Source: Methylobacterium segetis
GTDB lineage: Bacteria; Pseudomonadota; Alphaproteobacteria; Rhizobiales; Beijerinckiaceae
Length of the DNA stretch: 44,407 nucleotides
Assembly (NCBI RefSeq): GCF_004348265.1
Contig: NZ_SMNT01000042.1
Location: forward strand, 1-44,407
Reading direction: 5' to 3'
Of the stretch, positions 1 through 9,447 are shown one piece after another; position 1 is the first letter of the stretch, and each line of letters opens with the position of its first letter. A program made the translations under genes and the position numbers. The notes under the pieces are model-generated. The model made no database searches. It was not told the DNA's origin and saw nothing but the letters and a program-made list of their open reading frames with translations.

Positions 1-390
1 GAGCGCGGTGGCCGCGAGGGTGGAGCGGAGCGGGGCGACCGCGATGGACGCGGCGGAGCCGACCGTGACGGACGCGGCGGGCGCGAGGGCGCGGCCGAGC
101 GCGGTGGCGGGCGGAGCGAGGCGCGCGGCGCCGTCAACCGCCTCGACACGCGCCAGCGCACGGAGTTCCGCCAGTCGGTCACGAGGCTCGGTGTCTCGCC
201 GGTGCGCAGCGTGAACTTCAGCCTCAACGTCGGCACCGCGATCCCGCGCTCGGTGACGCTGCACGCGCTGCCGCCGGCGATCCTGACCCTGGTCCCGGCC
301 TATCGCGGCTATCGCTTCATCCTGGTCGAGGACGACATCGTCATCATCGATCCGGACACCTACGAGATCATCGACGTCATCCCGGCCTGA
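1..390 (+). CDS. DUF1236-type protein, 5'-truncated
   Basis: The reading frame is open from base 1 and ends at TGA 388-390, so the start lies outside the window. The first ~40 visible residues are almost only Gly, Arg, Asp, Glu and Ala, with two near-identical copies of DRDGRGG. A short linker follows, then a ~60-residue C-terminal domain (SVNFSLNVGTAIPRSV ... DPDTYEIIDVI). That pattern, 'V..G..IP..V.L...P' followed by an acidic strand-rich tail ending in VIP, is what I know as DUF1236, a small secreted or periplasmic domain common in Hyphomicrobiales. The function is unknown. The missing N-terminus probably carries a signal peptide, but that cannot be seen here. Confidence 0.7.
   Translation, partial: ERGGREGGAERGDRDGRGGADRDGRGGREGAAERGGGRSEARGAVNRLDTRQRTEFRQSVTRLGVSPVRSVNFSLNVGTAIPRSVTLHALPPAILTLVPAYRGYRFILVEDDIVIIDPDTYEIIDVIPA
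37..84 (+). repeat. Imperfect 24-bp tandem repeat in the DUF1236 gene
   Basis: Two adjacent 24-bp units (37-60 and 61-84) share GACCG.GA.GGACGCGGCGG and encode repeated D-R-D-G-R-G-G. Related GAGCGCGGTGGC stretches occur at 1-12 and 98-109. This is probably the 3' end of a longer in-frame repeat array that begins upstream of the window. Confidence 0.6.
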
Positions 391-398
391 ACCGGTAC

Positions 399-422
399 CG
401 GGCGGCGCTCCGGCGCCGCCCG
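399..422. terminator. GC-rich hairpin between convergent genes
   Basis: A perfect 10-bp inverted repeat (CGGGCGGCGC / GCGCCGCCCG) with a TCCG tetraloop lies in the 39-bp gap between the DUF1236 stop and the hrcA stop. Neither side has a strong T-run, so it may be a weak intrinsic terminator or a 3'-end stabiliser acting in both directions. Confidence 0.5.
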
Positions 423-429
423 AACCTTC

Positions 430-1524
430 TCACCGCCCTCCGTCGAGGAGCTTCGAGACCACGCGGGCGGTGTAGTCGACCATCGGCACGATGCGGGCGT
501 AGTTGAGCCGCGTCGGCCCGATCACGCCGACCACGCCGACGATCTTCTGGGAGCCGTCGCGGAAGGGCGCGGCGATCATCGACGAGCCGGACAGCGAGAA
601 CAGCTTGTTCTCCGAGCCGATGAAGATCCGCACGCCCTCGCCGCCCTCGGCCCGGGCGAGCAGGTCGATCACGTCCTTCTGCGTCTCCAGATCGTTGAAG
701 AGCAGGCGGATGCGCTCGAGATCCTCGACCGCCCTGAGATCGTCGAGCAGGTTCGCCTGCCCGCGCACGATGAGCTGGCGCGCGTCGGACGGCCCCACCG
801 TGGTCGCGAGCCCCGCATCGACGAGGCGCTCGGTGATGACGTCGAGTTCCCGCTTCATCGCCTGGCGCCCGGCCTCGATCTCGGCGCGCAGCGCCCCGAG
901 GGTGCGCCCCTGCAGGCGGGCATTGAGGTAGTTCGAGGCTTCCTGCAGCGCGCCGGTCGGCAGACCCGCCGGCAGGTCGAGGAGGCGGTTCTCCACCGAG
1001 CCGTCGTCCGAGACGAGGACGACGAGGGCGCGGTCCCGGTCGAGCCGCACGAACTCGATGTGCTTCAGGTGCACGTTCTGCTTCGTCGTCACGACGACGC
1101 CCGCGCCGCGCGAGATGCCCGAGAGCAGCGTCGAGGCCTCCGCGAGCGCGGAATCGAAGGTGTGGCGGGAGGCGGCGGCGCGCATCTGCGCCTCGATCAG
1201 CGCCTGCTCCTCGCGCCCGACATCGCCGAGTTCCAGCATCGCGTCGACGAAGAAGCGCAGGCCCTGCTCCGTCGGCAGCCGCCCGGCCGAGGTGTGGGGC
1301 GCGAAGATGAGGCCCGCATGCTCCAGATCCGCCATCACGTTGCGGATCGAGGCCGGCGACAGGGTCATCGGCAGGATGCGCGCGAGATTGCGCGACCCGA
1401 CCGGCTCTCCCGTCGAGAGATAGCTCTCCACGATCTGCCGGAAGATCTCGCGGGCGCGCTCGTTCATCGCGGCGAGCGCCTGGAATTGCTGCGGGGAGGA
1501 GAGGGAGCGGGGAGTTTCTGTCAC
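430..1524 (-). CDS. hrcA: Heat-inducible transcription repressor HrcA
   Basis: HrcA represses chaperone genes by binding CIRCE operators and is kept active by GroEL. An N-terminal winged helix is visible ([15 protein letters not shown], then [18 protein letters not shown]), followed by the family signature [16 protein letters not shown]. The C-terminal dimerisation/GAF-like part is complete to the end (about 364 residues). I place the start at GTG 1524 (VTETPRSL), which has AGGA about 10 nt upstream; an in-frame ATG at 1575 would add 17 unconserved residues. The gene diverges from rph, as in many alphaproteobacteria. I see no CIRCE (TTAGCACTC-N9-GAGTGCTAA) upstream, so autoregulation through CIRCE is not supported here. 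grpE does not follow it. Confidence 0.93.
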   Translation of the reverse strand: MTETPRSLSSPQQFQALAAMNERAREIFRQIVESYLSTGEPVGSRNLARILPMTLSPASIRNVMADLEHAGLIFAPHTSAGRLPTEQGLRFFVDAMLELGDVGREEQALIEAQMRAAASRHTFDSALAEASTLLSGISRGAGVVVTTKQNVHLKHIEFVRLDRDRALVVLVSDDGSVENRLLDLPAGLPTGALQEASNYLNARLQGRTLGALRAEIEAGRQAMKRELDVITERLVDAGLATTVGPSDARQLIVRGQANLLDDLRAVEDLERIRLLFNDLETQKDVIDLLARAEGGEGVRIFIGSENKLFSLSGSSMIAAPFRDGSQKIVGVVGVIGPTRLNYARIVPMVDYTARVVSKLLDGGR

Positions 1525-1770
1525 CGGGTTCTTGTCCTGACCGCCGATTGTGTCGCCGCTCAGGCCGCGGATCAACCGTGCCGCCCGCGCCGCGGGGCCG
1601 CAGCGTCCCGCCCGGAGCGCATGGAGACTCTACAAGACCTGTCCTCAATACCGGCCCGCGCGGCCGGCATCTGCAAGGGAGCGCTGCGGGGAGGGGCCGT
1701 GCGGGTTGCCGCCTCCGCCGGGCCGGCCTATGAGCGCAGCCCTGACATCCGACAGGACGGGGAGAGTGGC

Positions 1771-2496
1771 ATGCGGCCCTCGAAGCGCGCGGCCGACGAG
1801 CTGCGCAAGGTGACACTCGAGCGCGCCGTGGCGCGCTACGCGGAGGGGTCGTGCCTCGTCACCTTCGGCGAGACCAAGGTCCTGTGCACGGCCTCCCTGG
1901 AGGAGCGCGGGCCGCCGTGGCTGCGCGGCTCCGGCAAGGGCTGGGTCACGGCCGAATATGCCATGCTGCCGCGCGCGACCCACGACCGCACCCGCCGCGA
2001 GGTGAATTCGGGCAAGCCCTCCGGGCGCACGCAGGAGATCCAGCGGCTGATCGGCCGGTCGCTGCGCGCGGTGACGAACCTGCCGGCGATCGGCGAGCGT
2101 CAGATCACGGTCGATTGCGACGTGCTCCAGGCCGATGGCGGCACCCGCACAGCCGCGATCACGGGCGCCTGGGTGGCGCTGCACGATTGCTTCGCCTGGA
2201 TGCAGAAGCGCTCGATCATCTCGGTCAACCCGCTGCGCGACCACGTGGCGGCGGTCTCCTGCGGCATCTACCAGGGCACGCCGGTCATCGACCTCGACTA
2301 CGCCGAGGATTCCGCCGCCGAGACGGATGCGAATTTCGTGATCACCGGCACCGGCGGCCTCGTCGAGGTTCAGGGCACCGCCGAGGGCAAGCCGTTCTCG
2401 GAAGAGGAACTGCTGGAGCTCCTGCGCCTCGCCAAGGGCGGCGTGGGCCAGCTCGTCGCGCTCCAGAAGCAGGTTCTGGCGGGGGCGGCCGCGTGA
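1771..2496 (+). CDS. rph: Ribonuclease PH
   Basis: RNase PH is a phosphate-dependent 3'-5' exoribonuclease that trims tRNA precursors. The 241-residue product has the usual length. The opening [18 protein letters not shown], the phosphate-binding [12 protein letters not shown] and the metal-site region [17 protein letters not shown] are all intact. ATG 1771 follows GGGGAGAG at a normal distance. The frame is open far upstream, but conservation begins at this ATG. The stop overlaps the rdgB start (GTGA), which suggests translational coupling. It diverges from hrcA across ~246 bp. Confidence 0.96.
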   Translation: MRPSKRAADELRKVTLERAVARYAEGSCLVTFGETKVLCTASLEERGPPWLRGSGKGWVTAEYAMLPRATHDRTRREVNSGKPSGRTQEIQRLIGRSLRAVTNLPAIGERQITVDCDVLQADGGTRTAAITGAWVALHDCFAWMQKRSIISVNPLRDHVAAVSCGIYQGTPVIDLDYAEDSAAETDANFVITGTGGLVEVQGTAEGKPFSEEELLELLRLAKGGVGQLVALQKQVLAGAAA

Positions 2497-3122
2497 GCCA
2501 CCGCATCCTCTCGGGCCGCGTCGTCATCGCGACCCACAACGCGGGCAAGCTCGTCGAGATGCGCGAGCTGCTCGCGCCCTTCGGCGTCGAGGCGGTGTCG
2601 GCGGGCGATCTGAACCTGCCCGAGCCCGAGGAGACGGGCACGATGTTCGCCGAGAACGCGGCGATCAAGGCGCTCGCCGCGGCGGAAGCGTCGGGCCTGC
2701 CCGCCTTCGCCGACGATTCGGGGCTCTGCGTCGACGCCCTCGACGGGGCGCCGGGCCTGTTCTCGGCCCGCTGGGCGGGACCGGCGAAGGACTTTTCCGG
2801 CGCGATGGCCCGCATCCTGTCCGAGCTCGAGCGCCGCGGCGCCACGAACCGCCGGGCGCATTTCGTCTCGGCCCTCGTCCTCGCCTGGCCGGACGGCCAC
2901 ACCGAGCTCTTCGAGGGCCGGGTCTTCGGCGATCTCGTCGAGCCGCGCGGCACGGCTGGCTTCGGCTACGACCCGATGTTCCGGCCGGACGGGTTCGAGC
3001 GGACCTTCGGCGAGATCTCCTCGGAGGAGAAGCACGGCGTCGACTGGCAGAGCGGCAAGGCCCTTTCCCATCGGGCGCGTGCCTTCGTGACCTTGGCGGA
3101 GGCCTGCCTGCGCCGGCCGTGA
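2493..3122 (+). CDS. rdgB: dITP/XTP pyrophosphatase (RdgB/HAM1)
   Basis: This enzyme hydrolyses deaminated purine nucleotides (dITP, XTP, ITP) to monophosphates, keeping them out of DNA and RNA. The 209-residue protein shows the Ham1 motifs in order: [11 protein letters not shown] near the N-terminus, [28 protein letters not shown] with the catalytic Asp, and GFGYDPMF. The start is GTG 2493, overlapping the rph TGA by 4 nt; no ATG lies near the conserved N-terminus. The rph-rdgB-hemW order is typical of alphaproteobacteria, and the three genes probably form one operon. Confidence 0.95.
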   Translation: MSHRILSGRVVIATHNAGKLVEMRELLAPFGVEAVSAGDLNLPEPEETGTMFAENAAIKALAAAEASGLPAFADDSGLCVDALDGAPGLFSARWAGPAKDFSGAMARILSELERRGATNRRAHFVSALVLAWPDGHTELFEGRVFGDLVEPRGTAGFGYDPMFRPDGFERTFGEISSEEKHGVDWQSGKALSHRARAFVTLAEACLRRP

Positions 3123-3162
3123 ACCGGCTTCGAGCAACGGGCCCGCAGGGGCCGGTGACACC

Positions 3163-4329
3163 ATGCTGATCGATCACCCGACCCGCGACGCCGGCTTCGG
3201 CGTCTACCTGCACTGGCCCTTCTGCGCCTCGAAGTGCCCGGATTGCGACTTCAACAGCCACGTCCGGCAGGCGCCGGTCGACGAGCCGCGCTTCCTGGCG
3301 GCCTTCCGCGCCGAGATCGCGCATGTCGCCGCCCGCACGCCCGGGCGGCGCGTGTCGAGCGTCTTCCTCGGGGGCGGTACGCCCTCGCTGATGCGACCGG
3401 AGACGGTGGCGGGCCTCCTGGAAGCGGTCGAGGCCGCGTGGGGGATGACGGCGGATGTCGAGATCACCCTGGAGGCCAACCCGACGAGCGTCGAGGCGGG
3501 CCGATTCCGCGGCTACCGCGCGGCAGGCGTCAACCGCGTCTCCCTCGGCGTGCAGGCCCTCGACGACGCCTCGCTGAAGGGCCTCGGGCGCCTGCACACG
3601 GCCGAGGAGGCGTTCCACGCGGTGCGGACCGCGCAGGCGCATTTCGAGCGCACGTCCTTCGACCTGATCTACGCCCGGCCGGCGCAGACGCCGGAGGCGT
3701 GGCGCGCTGAGCTGACGGAGGCGATCGCGCGGGCGGCCGAGCATCTGTCCCTCTACCAGCTCACCATCGAGCCGGGCACGCCCTTTTACGGCCTCGCGAG
3801 GGCTGGGCGCCTCGTTCCGCCGGACGAGGAGAGCGCGCGCATCCTCTACGACGTGACGCAGGAGGTCTGCGACCGGGCGGGCCTGCCGGCCTACGAGATC
3901 TCGAACCACGCGCGGCCCGGCGCGCAATCGCGCCACAACCTGCTCTACTGGCGCTACGGCGAGTATGCCGGCATCGGACCCGGCGCGCATGGGCGCCTCG
4001 TGACGGAGACCGGACGCATCGGCACCGTGACGGAGCGGGCGCCGGAGGCATGGCTCGCCCGCGTCGAGGCGGAGGGCCACGGCATCACCGAGACGGAGGC
4101 GCTCGCGCCCGCCGACGAGGGCGACGAGTTCCTGATGATGGGCCTTCGCCTCACCGAGGGGATCGACCCGGCCCGCTACGCCGCGCTCAAGGGCCGCCCG
4201 CTCGATGCCGTGCGGCTCGCGGCCCTCGTCGAGGACGGGCTCGTCGCCCGGTTGGCCTCCGGCCGCATTGCGGCAACGCCGAGGGGGGCGCCGGTGCTGA
4301 ACGCCCTCGTCGCCGAACTCGCAGCCTGA
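3163..4329 (+). CDS. hemW: Radical SAM heme chaperone HemW
   Basis: HemW is a radical SAM protein related to HemN that binds heme and is thought to insert it into respiratory enzymes; it lacks coproporphyrinogen oxidase activity in characterised cases. The [4Fe-4S] motif CASKCPDC (Cys21, Cys25, Cys28) has the CX3CX2C spacing. GGGTPSLM, EANPTS, NRVSLGVQ and the HemW C-terminal domain (GIGPGAHGR ... EFLMMGLRL) follow. At 388 residues it is full length. It begins 40 nt after rdgB and precedes the EamA pseudogene by 9 nt. The old annotation 'coproporphyrinogen III oxidase' would be misleading. Confidence 0.94.
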   Translation: MLIDHPTRDAGFGVYLHWPFCASKCPDCDFNSHVRQAPVDEPRFLAAFRAEIAHVAARTPGRRVSSVFLGGGTPSLMRPETVAGLLEAVEAAWGMTADVEITLEANPTSVEAGRFRGYRAAGVNRVSLGVQALDDASLKGLGRLHTAEEAFHAVRTAQAHFERTSFDLIYARPAQTPEAWRAELTEAIARAAEHLSLYQLTIEPGTPFYGLARAGRLVPPDEESARILYDVTQEVCDRAGLPAYEISNHARPGAQSRHNLLYWRYGEYAGIGPGAHGRLVTETGRIGTVTERAPEAWLARVEAEGHGITETEALAPADEGDEFLMMGLRLTEGIDPARYAALKGRPLDAVRLAALVEDGLVARLASGRIAATPRGAPVLNALVAELAA

Positions 4330-4338
4330 GCGGCGGCC

Positions 4339-5165
4339 ATGCCGGGGGCCACCCTCGGCCTCGTCCTGTTCGCGGCCTTCCTGCACGCGGCCTGGAACAC
4401 GCTGCTCCGCGGCGGCTCCGACCGCCTCGGGTCGATGGCGGTGATGAACCTCGCCAGGGGCCTGCCCGGGCTCGCCGGCCTCTCGCTCTACGGCCTGCCG
4501 GTGCCGGCGGCGTTTCCCTAGCCGCCGCCGGCGTGATCCAGCTCGCCGACAACCTCCTCCTCGTCGCCACCGACCGCAGCGGCGATCTCGGCGAGACCTA
4601 CCCGATCGCCCGCGGCTCATCCCCCATGATCGTCGCCCTCGGCGCGGCGATCGCGGCGGGCGAGCGGCCGGCTCCCGGCACCTTCCTCGGCATCGCCCTC
4701 GTGAGCGGAGGCATTCTGGCCCTTTCCGTCGCGCGGGGAAGCCTCGGCCGCACGAGCCTTGGCGCCGCGCTCGCGACCGGCACCACGATCGCCGCCGACA
4801 CGCTCGTCGACGGGCTCGGCGTGCGGGAATCGGGCGACTGGCAGGCTTATTCGGCGGCGATGTTCTGCTTCCACCTGATCCAGCCCGGTTGGCTCGTCCT
4901 GCGCCGCGGCGCCGACGTGCTCGACGTCACGGCCCGCGAGGCTCTGAAGGCTGTGGGCGGCGGCCTGATCTCGTCCGCGGACTACGCGGCGGTGATCTGG
5001 GCGATGCAGCGCGGTGCGATGGGGGCGGTCTCGGCCCTGCGCGAGACGAGCGTCGTCTTCGCCGCCTTTCTCGGGCGGATCGTGCTCGGCGAGCAGCTGA
5101 CAGCGGGGCGCGTCGCAGCCTGCATCGTGATCGCGGCGGGCGCCGTGCTGATCGGCGGTGCCTGA
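4339..5165 (+). pseudogene. EamA/DMT-family transporter, frameshifted
   Basis: The first 60 residues (MPGATLGLVLFAAFLHAAWN ...) match the start of an EamA (drug/metabolite transporter) protein, then stop at TAG 4519-4521. The remainder continues one frame over: AAAGVIQLADNLLLVATDRS, GDLGETYPIARGSSPMIVAL, and a second EamA half ending LTAGRVAACIVIAAGAVLIG at 5165. The joined product (~275 residues, about 9-10 membrane segments) has normal family length. One missing base (or four) in TTTCCCTAG at 4513-4521 explains the break. I cannot tell a real mutation from an assembly error. If repaired it would be an inner-membrane metabolite exporter of unknown substrate. Confidence 0.8.
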
Positions 5166-5180
5166 GGAGCCCGCCTCAGG
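5161..5180. terminator. Inverted repeat spanning two convergent stop codons
   Basis: CCTGAGG-AGCCCG-CCTCAGG is a perfect 7-bp inverted repeat. Its arms contain the TGA of the EamA frame (5163-5165) and the TGA of the minus-strand lipoprotein gene (5178-5176). No T-run follows, so it is a possible bidirectional 3'-end hairpin only. Confidence 0.35.
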
Positions 5181-6381
5181 TCCCGGACTTGCCGAGGGTC
5201 CGCGGGGCCGGGCTCACCACCGTCGCGGCGTTGTTGCGGATCTCGTAGACCGCGAGCGCCCGGTCGCTCGGTCCCTCCGGACGGAAGCGGAAGGTGCCGT
5301 CGATGCCGGAGAAGCCCGCGCCGTTCGTCAGCGTCCCCTCGGCGAAGCGCTGCGAGCCGTACTGGCGGCTGAGCGCCGCGCTGAGCGAGACCGAATCGTA
5401 GGCCAGCGAGGCGACCCTTGGCGGGCTGGCGCCGAAGCGCGCCTGATACCGGCCCGCGAAGCCTCCGAACCCCGCGCGGTCGGGCGAGGCGAACCACGCC
5501 CCCTGGAGCGCGGGAAGGGCGAAGACCCTGGGCTCGTTCCAGACGGCCGTGCCGAGGGGGCGCACCCGCGCGGGCGAGAACCCGGCCTTCTGCAGGGCCG
5601 GCGCCACGACGGCGAGCCCGTCCGGGGTCTCGGGCAGGAACAGGGCGTCGGCCTGCGCGGCCGGCCCGGAGATGACGCCGGCGAGCCGCTGGACCGCCGG
5701 TTCCGGCGCGCCGGGCGCGTAGCGTTCGAGGCCGGCGAGGCGCGCGCCCTTGCGCGCCACCGCCTCGCGGAACTGTGCCTCGACGGCGTTGCCGTAGCTG
5801 TTCTCGGGGATGAGCGCCGCGAAGGAGCGCTTGCCGCTCGCCACCGCCTCCTCCACGACCCGGTCGACCTCGGATTGGGGGAGGAAGCTCAGCAGGTACA
5901 CGCCCTTCGTCGCGACGGTGGCGTCCGTCGAGAAGGCGATGACCGGCTTGCCCGCCGCTCGGGCGGGCCCCGCGGCCGCCTGCACGTTCGCGGCGAAGAG
6001 CGGCCCCAGCACCAGCTCCGCCCCCTCGCTGATCGCGCCCTGGGCAGCCTCGCGGGCGCCCTCCGGCGTGCCCCTATCGTCGCGCACCAGGATCTGCAGG
6101 TCGGGCTGCTGGAACTCTTCCATGGCGAGTTCCGCCGCGTTGCGCAGGGCGGCCCCGAGGGCCGCGCCCTGGCCGCTCAGGGGAACGACGAGCGCCACCT
6201 TGACCGCACCGTTGCCGATCCGCCCCGGCGCCGAGGCGGAAGCCGTCCCCGCCTCGGGCGGCGGCGCGGTGCGGGCCGTCCGCGGGCCGTCCGGGCCGCC
6301 GATGCAGGCGGAGAGGGCGAGCAGCGGCAGGGCCGCGACGAGGCGGCCGATGCCGCCGAGGCCGGGTCGGGATCGCGCCAT
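5176..6381 (-). CDS. LpoA-like penicillin-binding-protein activator lipoprotein
   Basis: The 401-residue product opens with a basic n-region, a hydrophobic stretch and the lipobox LSAC, so it should be a lipoprotein with Cys near position 26. The mature part is a type I periplasmic-binding fold (VKVALVVPLSGQGAALGAAL ... LVLGPLFAANVQAAAGPA ... ALIPENSYGNAVEAQF). In enterobacteria lpoA (yraM) lies beside rsmI (yraL) and yraN, and here it diverges from exactly those genes, which favours the LpoA-like name over an amino-acid binding protein. It lacks the N-terminal TPR half of enteric LpoA, so activation of a penicillin-binding protein is inferred, not shown. The start is ATG 6381. Confidence 0.82.
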   Translation of the reverse strand: MARSRPGLGGIGRLVAALPLLALSACIGGPDGPRTARTAPPPEAGTASASAPGRIGNGAVKVALVVPLSGQGAALGAALRNAAELAMEEFQQPDLQILVRDDRGTPEGAREAAQGAISEGAELVLGPLFAANVQAAAGPARAAGKPVIAFSTDATVATKGVYLLSFLPQSEVDRVVEEAVASGKRSFAALIPENSYGNAVEAQFREAVARKGARLAGLERYAPGAPEPAVQRLAGVISGPAAQADALFLPETPDGLAVVAPALQKAGFSPARVRPLGTAVWNEPRVFALPALQGAWFASPDRAGFGGFAGRYQARFGASPPRVASLAYDSVSLSAALSRQYGSQRFAEGTLTNGAGFSGIDGTFRFRPEGPSDRALAVYEIRNNAATVVSPAPRTLGKSGT

Positions 6382-6502
6382 CCGTGCTGTCCTCCGCGGT
6401 GGCCCGTGCGCTCGAGCGTACTTGAAGGGATAGGATGCATGCGGCCAAAGCAATAGTGCGCGCAAGTCACGGACCATTCCGCCGGGCCTGCGCGCCGTGG
6501 CA

Positions 6503-7471
6503 ATGTCCACAGCGATGACCCAGCGAATCGACAAGCCCGGCCGCCGCCCCGAACACGGGGCGCCGAGGCCGCCCGCCACCTTCACCGCTTTCGGCCTCGC
6601 GGCGGAGGCCGAGCCCATCGAGCCGGGGCTGCACATCGTCGCGACGCCGATCGGCAACCTGCGCGACGTCTCCTTCCGGGCCCTCGCGACGCTCGCCGCC
6701 GCCGATGCGGTGCTCGCCGAGGATACCCGCGTCACCCGAACGCTGCTCATGCATTACGGGATCACGACACCGCTCGTGGCCTATCACGAGCATTCGAACG
6801 CCGCGGTGCGCGAGCGGATGGTGGCGCGCATGAAGGCCGGGGAGGCCCTGGCGCTCGTTTCCGATGCCGGCACGCCGCTCGTCTCGGATCCCGGCTTCAA
6901 GCTCGTGCAGGCGGCGATCGAGGCCGGCCTCGCGATCACGCCGATCCCCGGCCCCTCGGCCGTGATGACCGCCATCGTCGCGGCGGGCCTGCCGACGGAC
7001 CGCTTCTTCTTCGAGGGCTTCCTGCCGCAGAAGTCTGGCGCGCGGCGCAACCGCCTCGCGGCGCTCGGTGCGATCCCCGGCACCCTGGTGCTGTTCGAAT
7101 CCCCCCACCGCCTGCCCGAGATGCTGACCGACGCCGCCGAGACGCTCGGCGGCGCCCGGCCCGCCGCGGTCGCGCGCGAGTTGACGAAGCTCTACGAGAC
7201 GATCCGCCGAGGCACGCTCGGCAGCCTCAGCGCGCTCTTCGCGGAGGAGGGGCCGCCGAAGGGCGAGGTGGTGGTGGTGATCGGCGCGAGCCCCGAGGAG
7301 GCGCCCTCCGAGGATGCGGATGCAGCCCTCGACGCCGCGCTCGTCGCCGCGTTGGAGCGCCACTCGATCAAGGACGCGGCGAGCCTCGTCGCCGACGAGA
7401 CCGGGCAGCCCCGGCGCATCGTCTACGCCCGCGCCCTCGTTCTCGCCCGGCGCGGTCCCGATGCGTCCTGA
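6503..7471 (+). CDS. rsmI: 16S rRNA (cytidine1402-2'-O)-methyltransferase RsmI
   Basis: RsmI methylates the 2'-OH of C1402 in 16S rRNA using SAM. The tetrapyrrole-methylase fold is clear: [55 protein letters not shown] and [20 protein letters not shown], then the FEGFLPQK and LFESPHRL segments. Three in-frame starts are close together (GTG 6497, ATG 6503, ATG 6515) and no strong ribosome binding site separates them; I chose ATG 6503 (322 residues). An unconserved leader of ~35 residues precedes the domain. The 3' end overlaps yraN by 11 bp, so the two are likely co-translated. Confidence 0.94.
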   Translation: MSTAMTQRIDKPGRRPEHGAPRPPATFTAFGLAAEAEPIEPGLHIVATPIGNLRDVSFRALATLAAADAVLAEDTRVTRTLLMHYGITTPLVAYHEHSNAAVRERMVARMKAGEALALVSDAGTPLVSDPGFKLVQAAIEAGLAITPIPGPSAVMTAIVAAGLPTDRFFFEGFLPQKSGARRNRLAALGAIPGTLVLFESPHRLPEMLTDAAETLGGARPAAVARELTKLYETIRRGTLGSLSALFAEEGPPKGEVVVVIGASPEEAPSEDADAALDAALVAALERHSIKDAASLVADETGQPRRIVYARALVLARRGPDAS

Positions 7472-7844
7472 CGGGGCGGAGGCGCGGCGGCGCGCCGCCT
7501 ACCGGCGCGGCCTGCGCGCGGAGGTCATCGCCCTGGCGCTCCTCTCGATCAAGGGATACCGCCCGCTCGCCCGGCGCTTCTCGGCCTCGGGCGGCGAGAT
7601 CGACCTGATCGTTCGGCGCGGGCGCAACGTCGTGTTCGTCGAGGTGAAGGCCCGCCCGACGCTCCTCGCGGCGCAGGAGGCGATCGGCCACCGCAAGCAG
7701 CAGAGGTTCTCGCGGGCGGTGCGCGCGTGGCTCGGCCGCAACCCGCATCTCGCGGGGCTGACCTTCCGGGCCGACGCCGTCTTCCTGGAGCACGGGGCGT
7801 GGCCCGTGCACCTCGTCGACGCGTTTCCGATCGAAGGTCTCTAG
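7461..7844 (+). CDS. yraN: YraN/UPF0102 nuclease-fold protein
   Basis: This 127-residue UPF0102 protein has a PD-(D/E)XK-type core. The motif [20 protein letters not shown] followed by KAR supplies the acidic and lysine residues expected of the fold, though no activity is established for most members. ATG 7461 lies inside the end of rsmI (11-bp overlap), the usual rsmI-yraN arrangement. The C-terminus ([11 protein letters not shown]) is intact. The stop is 10 bp from the convergent receiver gene. Confidence 0.9.
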   Translation: MRPDGAEARRRAAYRRGLRAEVIALALLSIKGYRPLARRFSASGGEIDLIVRRGRNVVFVEVKARPTLLAAQEAIGHRKQQRFSRAVRAWLGRNPHLAGLTFRADAVFLEHGAWPVHLVDAFPIEGL

Positions 7845-7853
7845 GCTGGCGTC

Positions 7854-8243
7854 CTAGCGCCGCGCCGCGCTGATCGCCGAGATCAGGGTGCGCTTGAGAT
7901 CCGCCTGGCTGAACGGCTTCTGCACCACCGGACGGTCGCGGAAGGGCTCGCGGATCCCGGCCCCGCCGTAGCCCGTCGAGAAGACGAGCGGCAGGTCGCG
8001 CTTCACGATCGCCTCGGCCACCGGATAGATCGGCTCGCCCGCGACGTTGACGTCGAGGATCGCGACCTCGAAGGTCTCTCCCTCCGCCATTTCCAGGGCG
8101 GTCGCGAGACGCGCCGCGGGGCCGACGACCGTGCAGCCGAAATCGAGCAGCATGTCCTCGAGCAGCATGGAGATCGCCGCCTCATCCTCGACGACGAGCA
8201 CCCGGGCCCCGTTGAGCAGATCGTCGTTAGCTTCCGCACTCAC
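7854..8243 (-). CDS. Single-domain response regulator (receiver only)
   Basis: The 129-residue product is a receiver domain with no output domain. The acidic pocket (VLVVEDEAA, residues 15-23), the phospho-acceptor Asp64 in AILDVNV, Thr90 in FSTGYGG and Lys109 in QKPFS are all present. The 'FSTGYG' pattern is typical of receivers that partner HWE/HisKA2-type sensor kinases in Hyphomicrobiales; that partner assignment is from family knowledge, and no kinase is in the window. It should act by protein-protein contact or as a phosphate sink. It diverges from the ABC importer genes across ~260 bp. Confidence 0.9.
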   Translation of the reverse strand: MSAEANDDLLNGARVLVVEDEAAISMLLEDMLLDFGCTVVGPAARLATALEMAEGETFEVAILDVNVAGEPIYPVAEAIVKRDLPLVFSTGYGGAGIREPFRDRPVVQKPFSQADLKRTLISAISAARR

Positions 8244-8505
8244 GCCGGATGGTCTTCCCTTGGGTTCGTCCCGAGGCCGGGACGCTGCCTGCGAAGGTCG
8301 TGGTTGTATCGACGACCGCGGTGCCTCCCGTCGCGAATGCGCCGGGCGCCCCCCGGAACAAGGCCCGGAACCCTTCGAGCCGTCGCCCGTAAAGCCGGGC
8401 GTGTCAAGCGCCCGGGCCGTTCCGCGAGCGAGGCTTAACGGCGCAATGTTACGCTCTGATACATTTTCTCACACCGGTGCTGCAACCGTGCATCGTGCTC
8501 CGAGG

Positions 8506-9447
8506 ATGCAACCGTCGATCGGTCGAGCGGGCCGGCCCACCCGCCGGCACGTGCTGGCGGGCGCCGCCTGCCTGCCGCTCCTGCGCCGTGCCCAGGCTGC
8601 CGACGGGCGGCCCGTCGTCGTCGCCTCGAAGAGCGACACGGAGGGCGCGCTCACGGCCAGCATGATCGCCTTGTGCCTGGAGGATCTCGGGATCCCGGTC
8701 GAGCGGCGTCTAGGCCTCGGGCCGACCCTGATCGTCCGCACGGCACTCCTCTCCGGCGAGATCGGCCTTTATCCCGAATACACGGGCAACGGCGCCTTCT
8801 TCACGGGCACGGAATCCGATCCGGCCTGGAAGGATGCGGAACGCGCCTTCGCCACGATCCGCGCGGCGGATGCGGGGCGCGGCCTCGTCTGGCTGCGCAG
8901 GGCGCCGGCCAACAACACGTGGCTCATTGCCGTGCGCGGCACCCTCGCACGGCGGGAAAACCTCGTCAGCATGGCGGATTTCGCCGGCGCGGTCCGGCGC
9001 GGGCTGATCCGGCTCGCCGCCTCCACCGAGTTCGTGGAGAGCCCGGCCGCCCTGCCGTCCTTCGAGGCGGCCTACGGCTTCGCCATGCCGTTCGACCGCA
9101 TCATCAGCCTGCCCGGCGGCGACACCGCGGTGACGGCGCGGGCGGCCGCACAGGGCATCAGCGGCGTCAATGCCGGCATGGTCTACGGCACCGACGGCGC
9201 CCTCGGCGCCCTCGACCTCGTCGTGATGTCGGATCCCAAGGGCGCGCAGATCGTCTACGAGGTGGCGCCCGTCGCCCGCGCCGAGGTGATCGCGCGCCAT
9301 CCGGGCATCCCGGGCAAGCTCGAACCGCTGTTCGCCGCCCTCGACGCGAAGACGCTGCGGCGGCTCAACGCCCGCATCACCGTCGAGGGGGAGCCGGCCG
9401 AGAGCGTGGCGCGGGCATTTCTGATCGAGCGCGGCGACATCGGATGA
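8506..9447 (+). CDS. Osmoprotectant-type ABC importer, substrate-binding protein
   Basis: This protein resembles the OpuAC/OsmF (YehZ)/ProX group that captures glycine betaine, choline or related solutes in the periplasm. A possible Tat-type signal (TRRHVLAGAACLPLLRRAQA) leads into VVVASKSDTEGALTASMIAL, GEIGLYPEYTGNG (the family signature region) and GVNAGMVYGTDGALG. ATG 8506 gives 313 residues with the signal at the N-terminus; ATG 8446 and GTG 8488 are in-frame alternatives. The stop overlaps the next permease start (ATGA at 9444-9447). The ligand cannot be read from sequence. Confidence 0.87.
   Translation: MQPSIGRAGRPTRRHVLAGAACLPLLRRAQAADGRPVVVASKSDTEGALTASMIALCLEDLGIPVERRLGLGPTLIVRTALLSGEIGLYPEYTGNGAFFTGTESDPAWKDAERAFATIRAADAGRGLVWLRRAPANNTWLIAVRGTLARRENLVSMADFAGAVRRGLIRLAASTEFVESPAALPSFEAAYGFAMPFDRIISLPGGDTAVTARAAAQGISGVNAGMVYGTDGALGALDLVVMSDPKGAQIVYEVAPVARAEVIARHPGIPGKLEPLFAALDAKTLRRLNARITVEGEPAESVARAFLIERGDIG

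Noticed and set aside
1525..1770. CIRCE element in the hrcA-rph divergent region
   Set aside because: No TTAGCACTC/GAGTGCTAA arms with a 9-bp spacer are present on either strand.
2665..4620. A 651-codon minus-strand open frame opposite rdgB-hemW
   Set aside because: Composition is Arg/Ala/Gly-rich without motifs, and the plus-strand genes there are certain.
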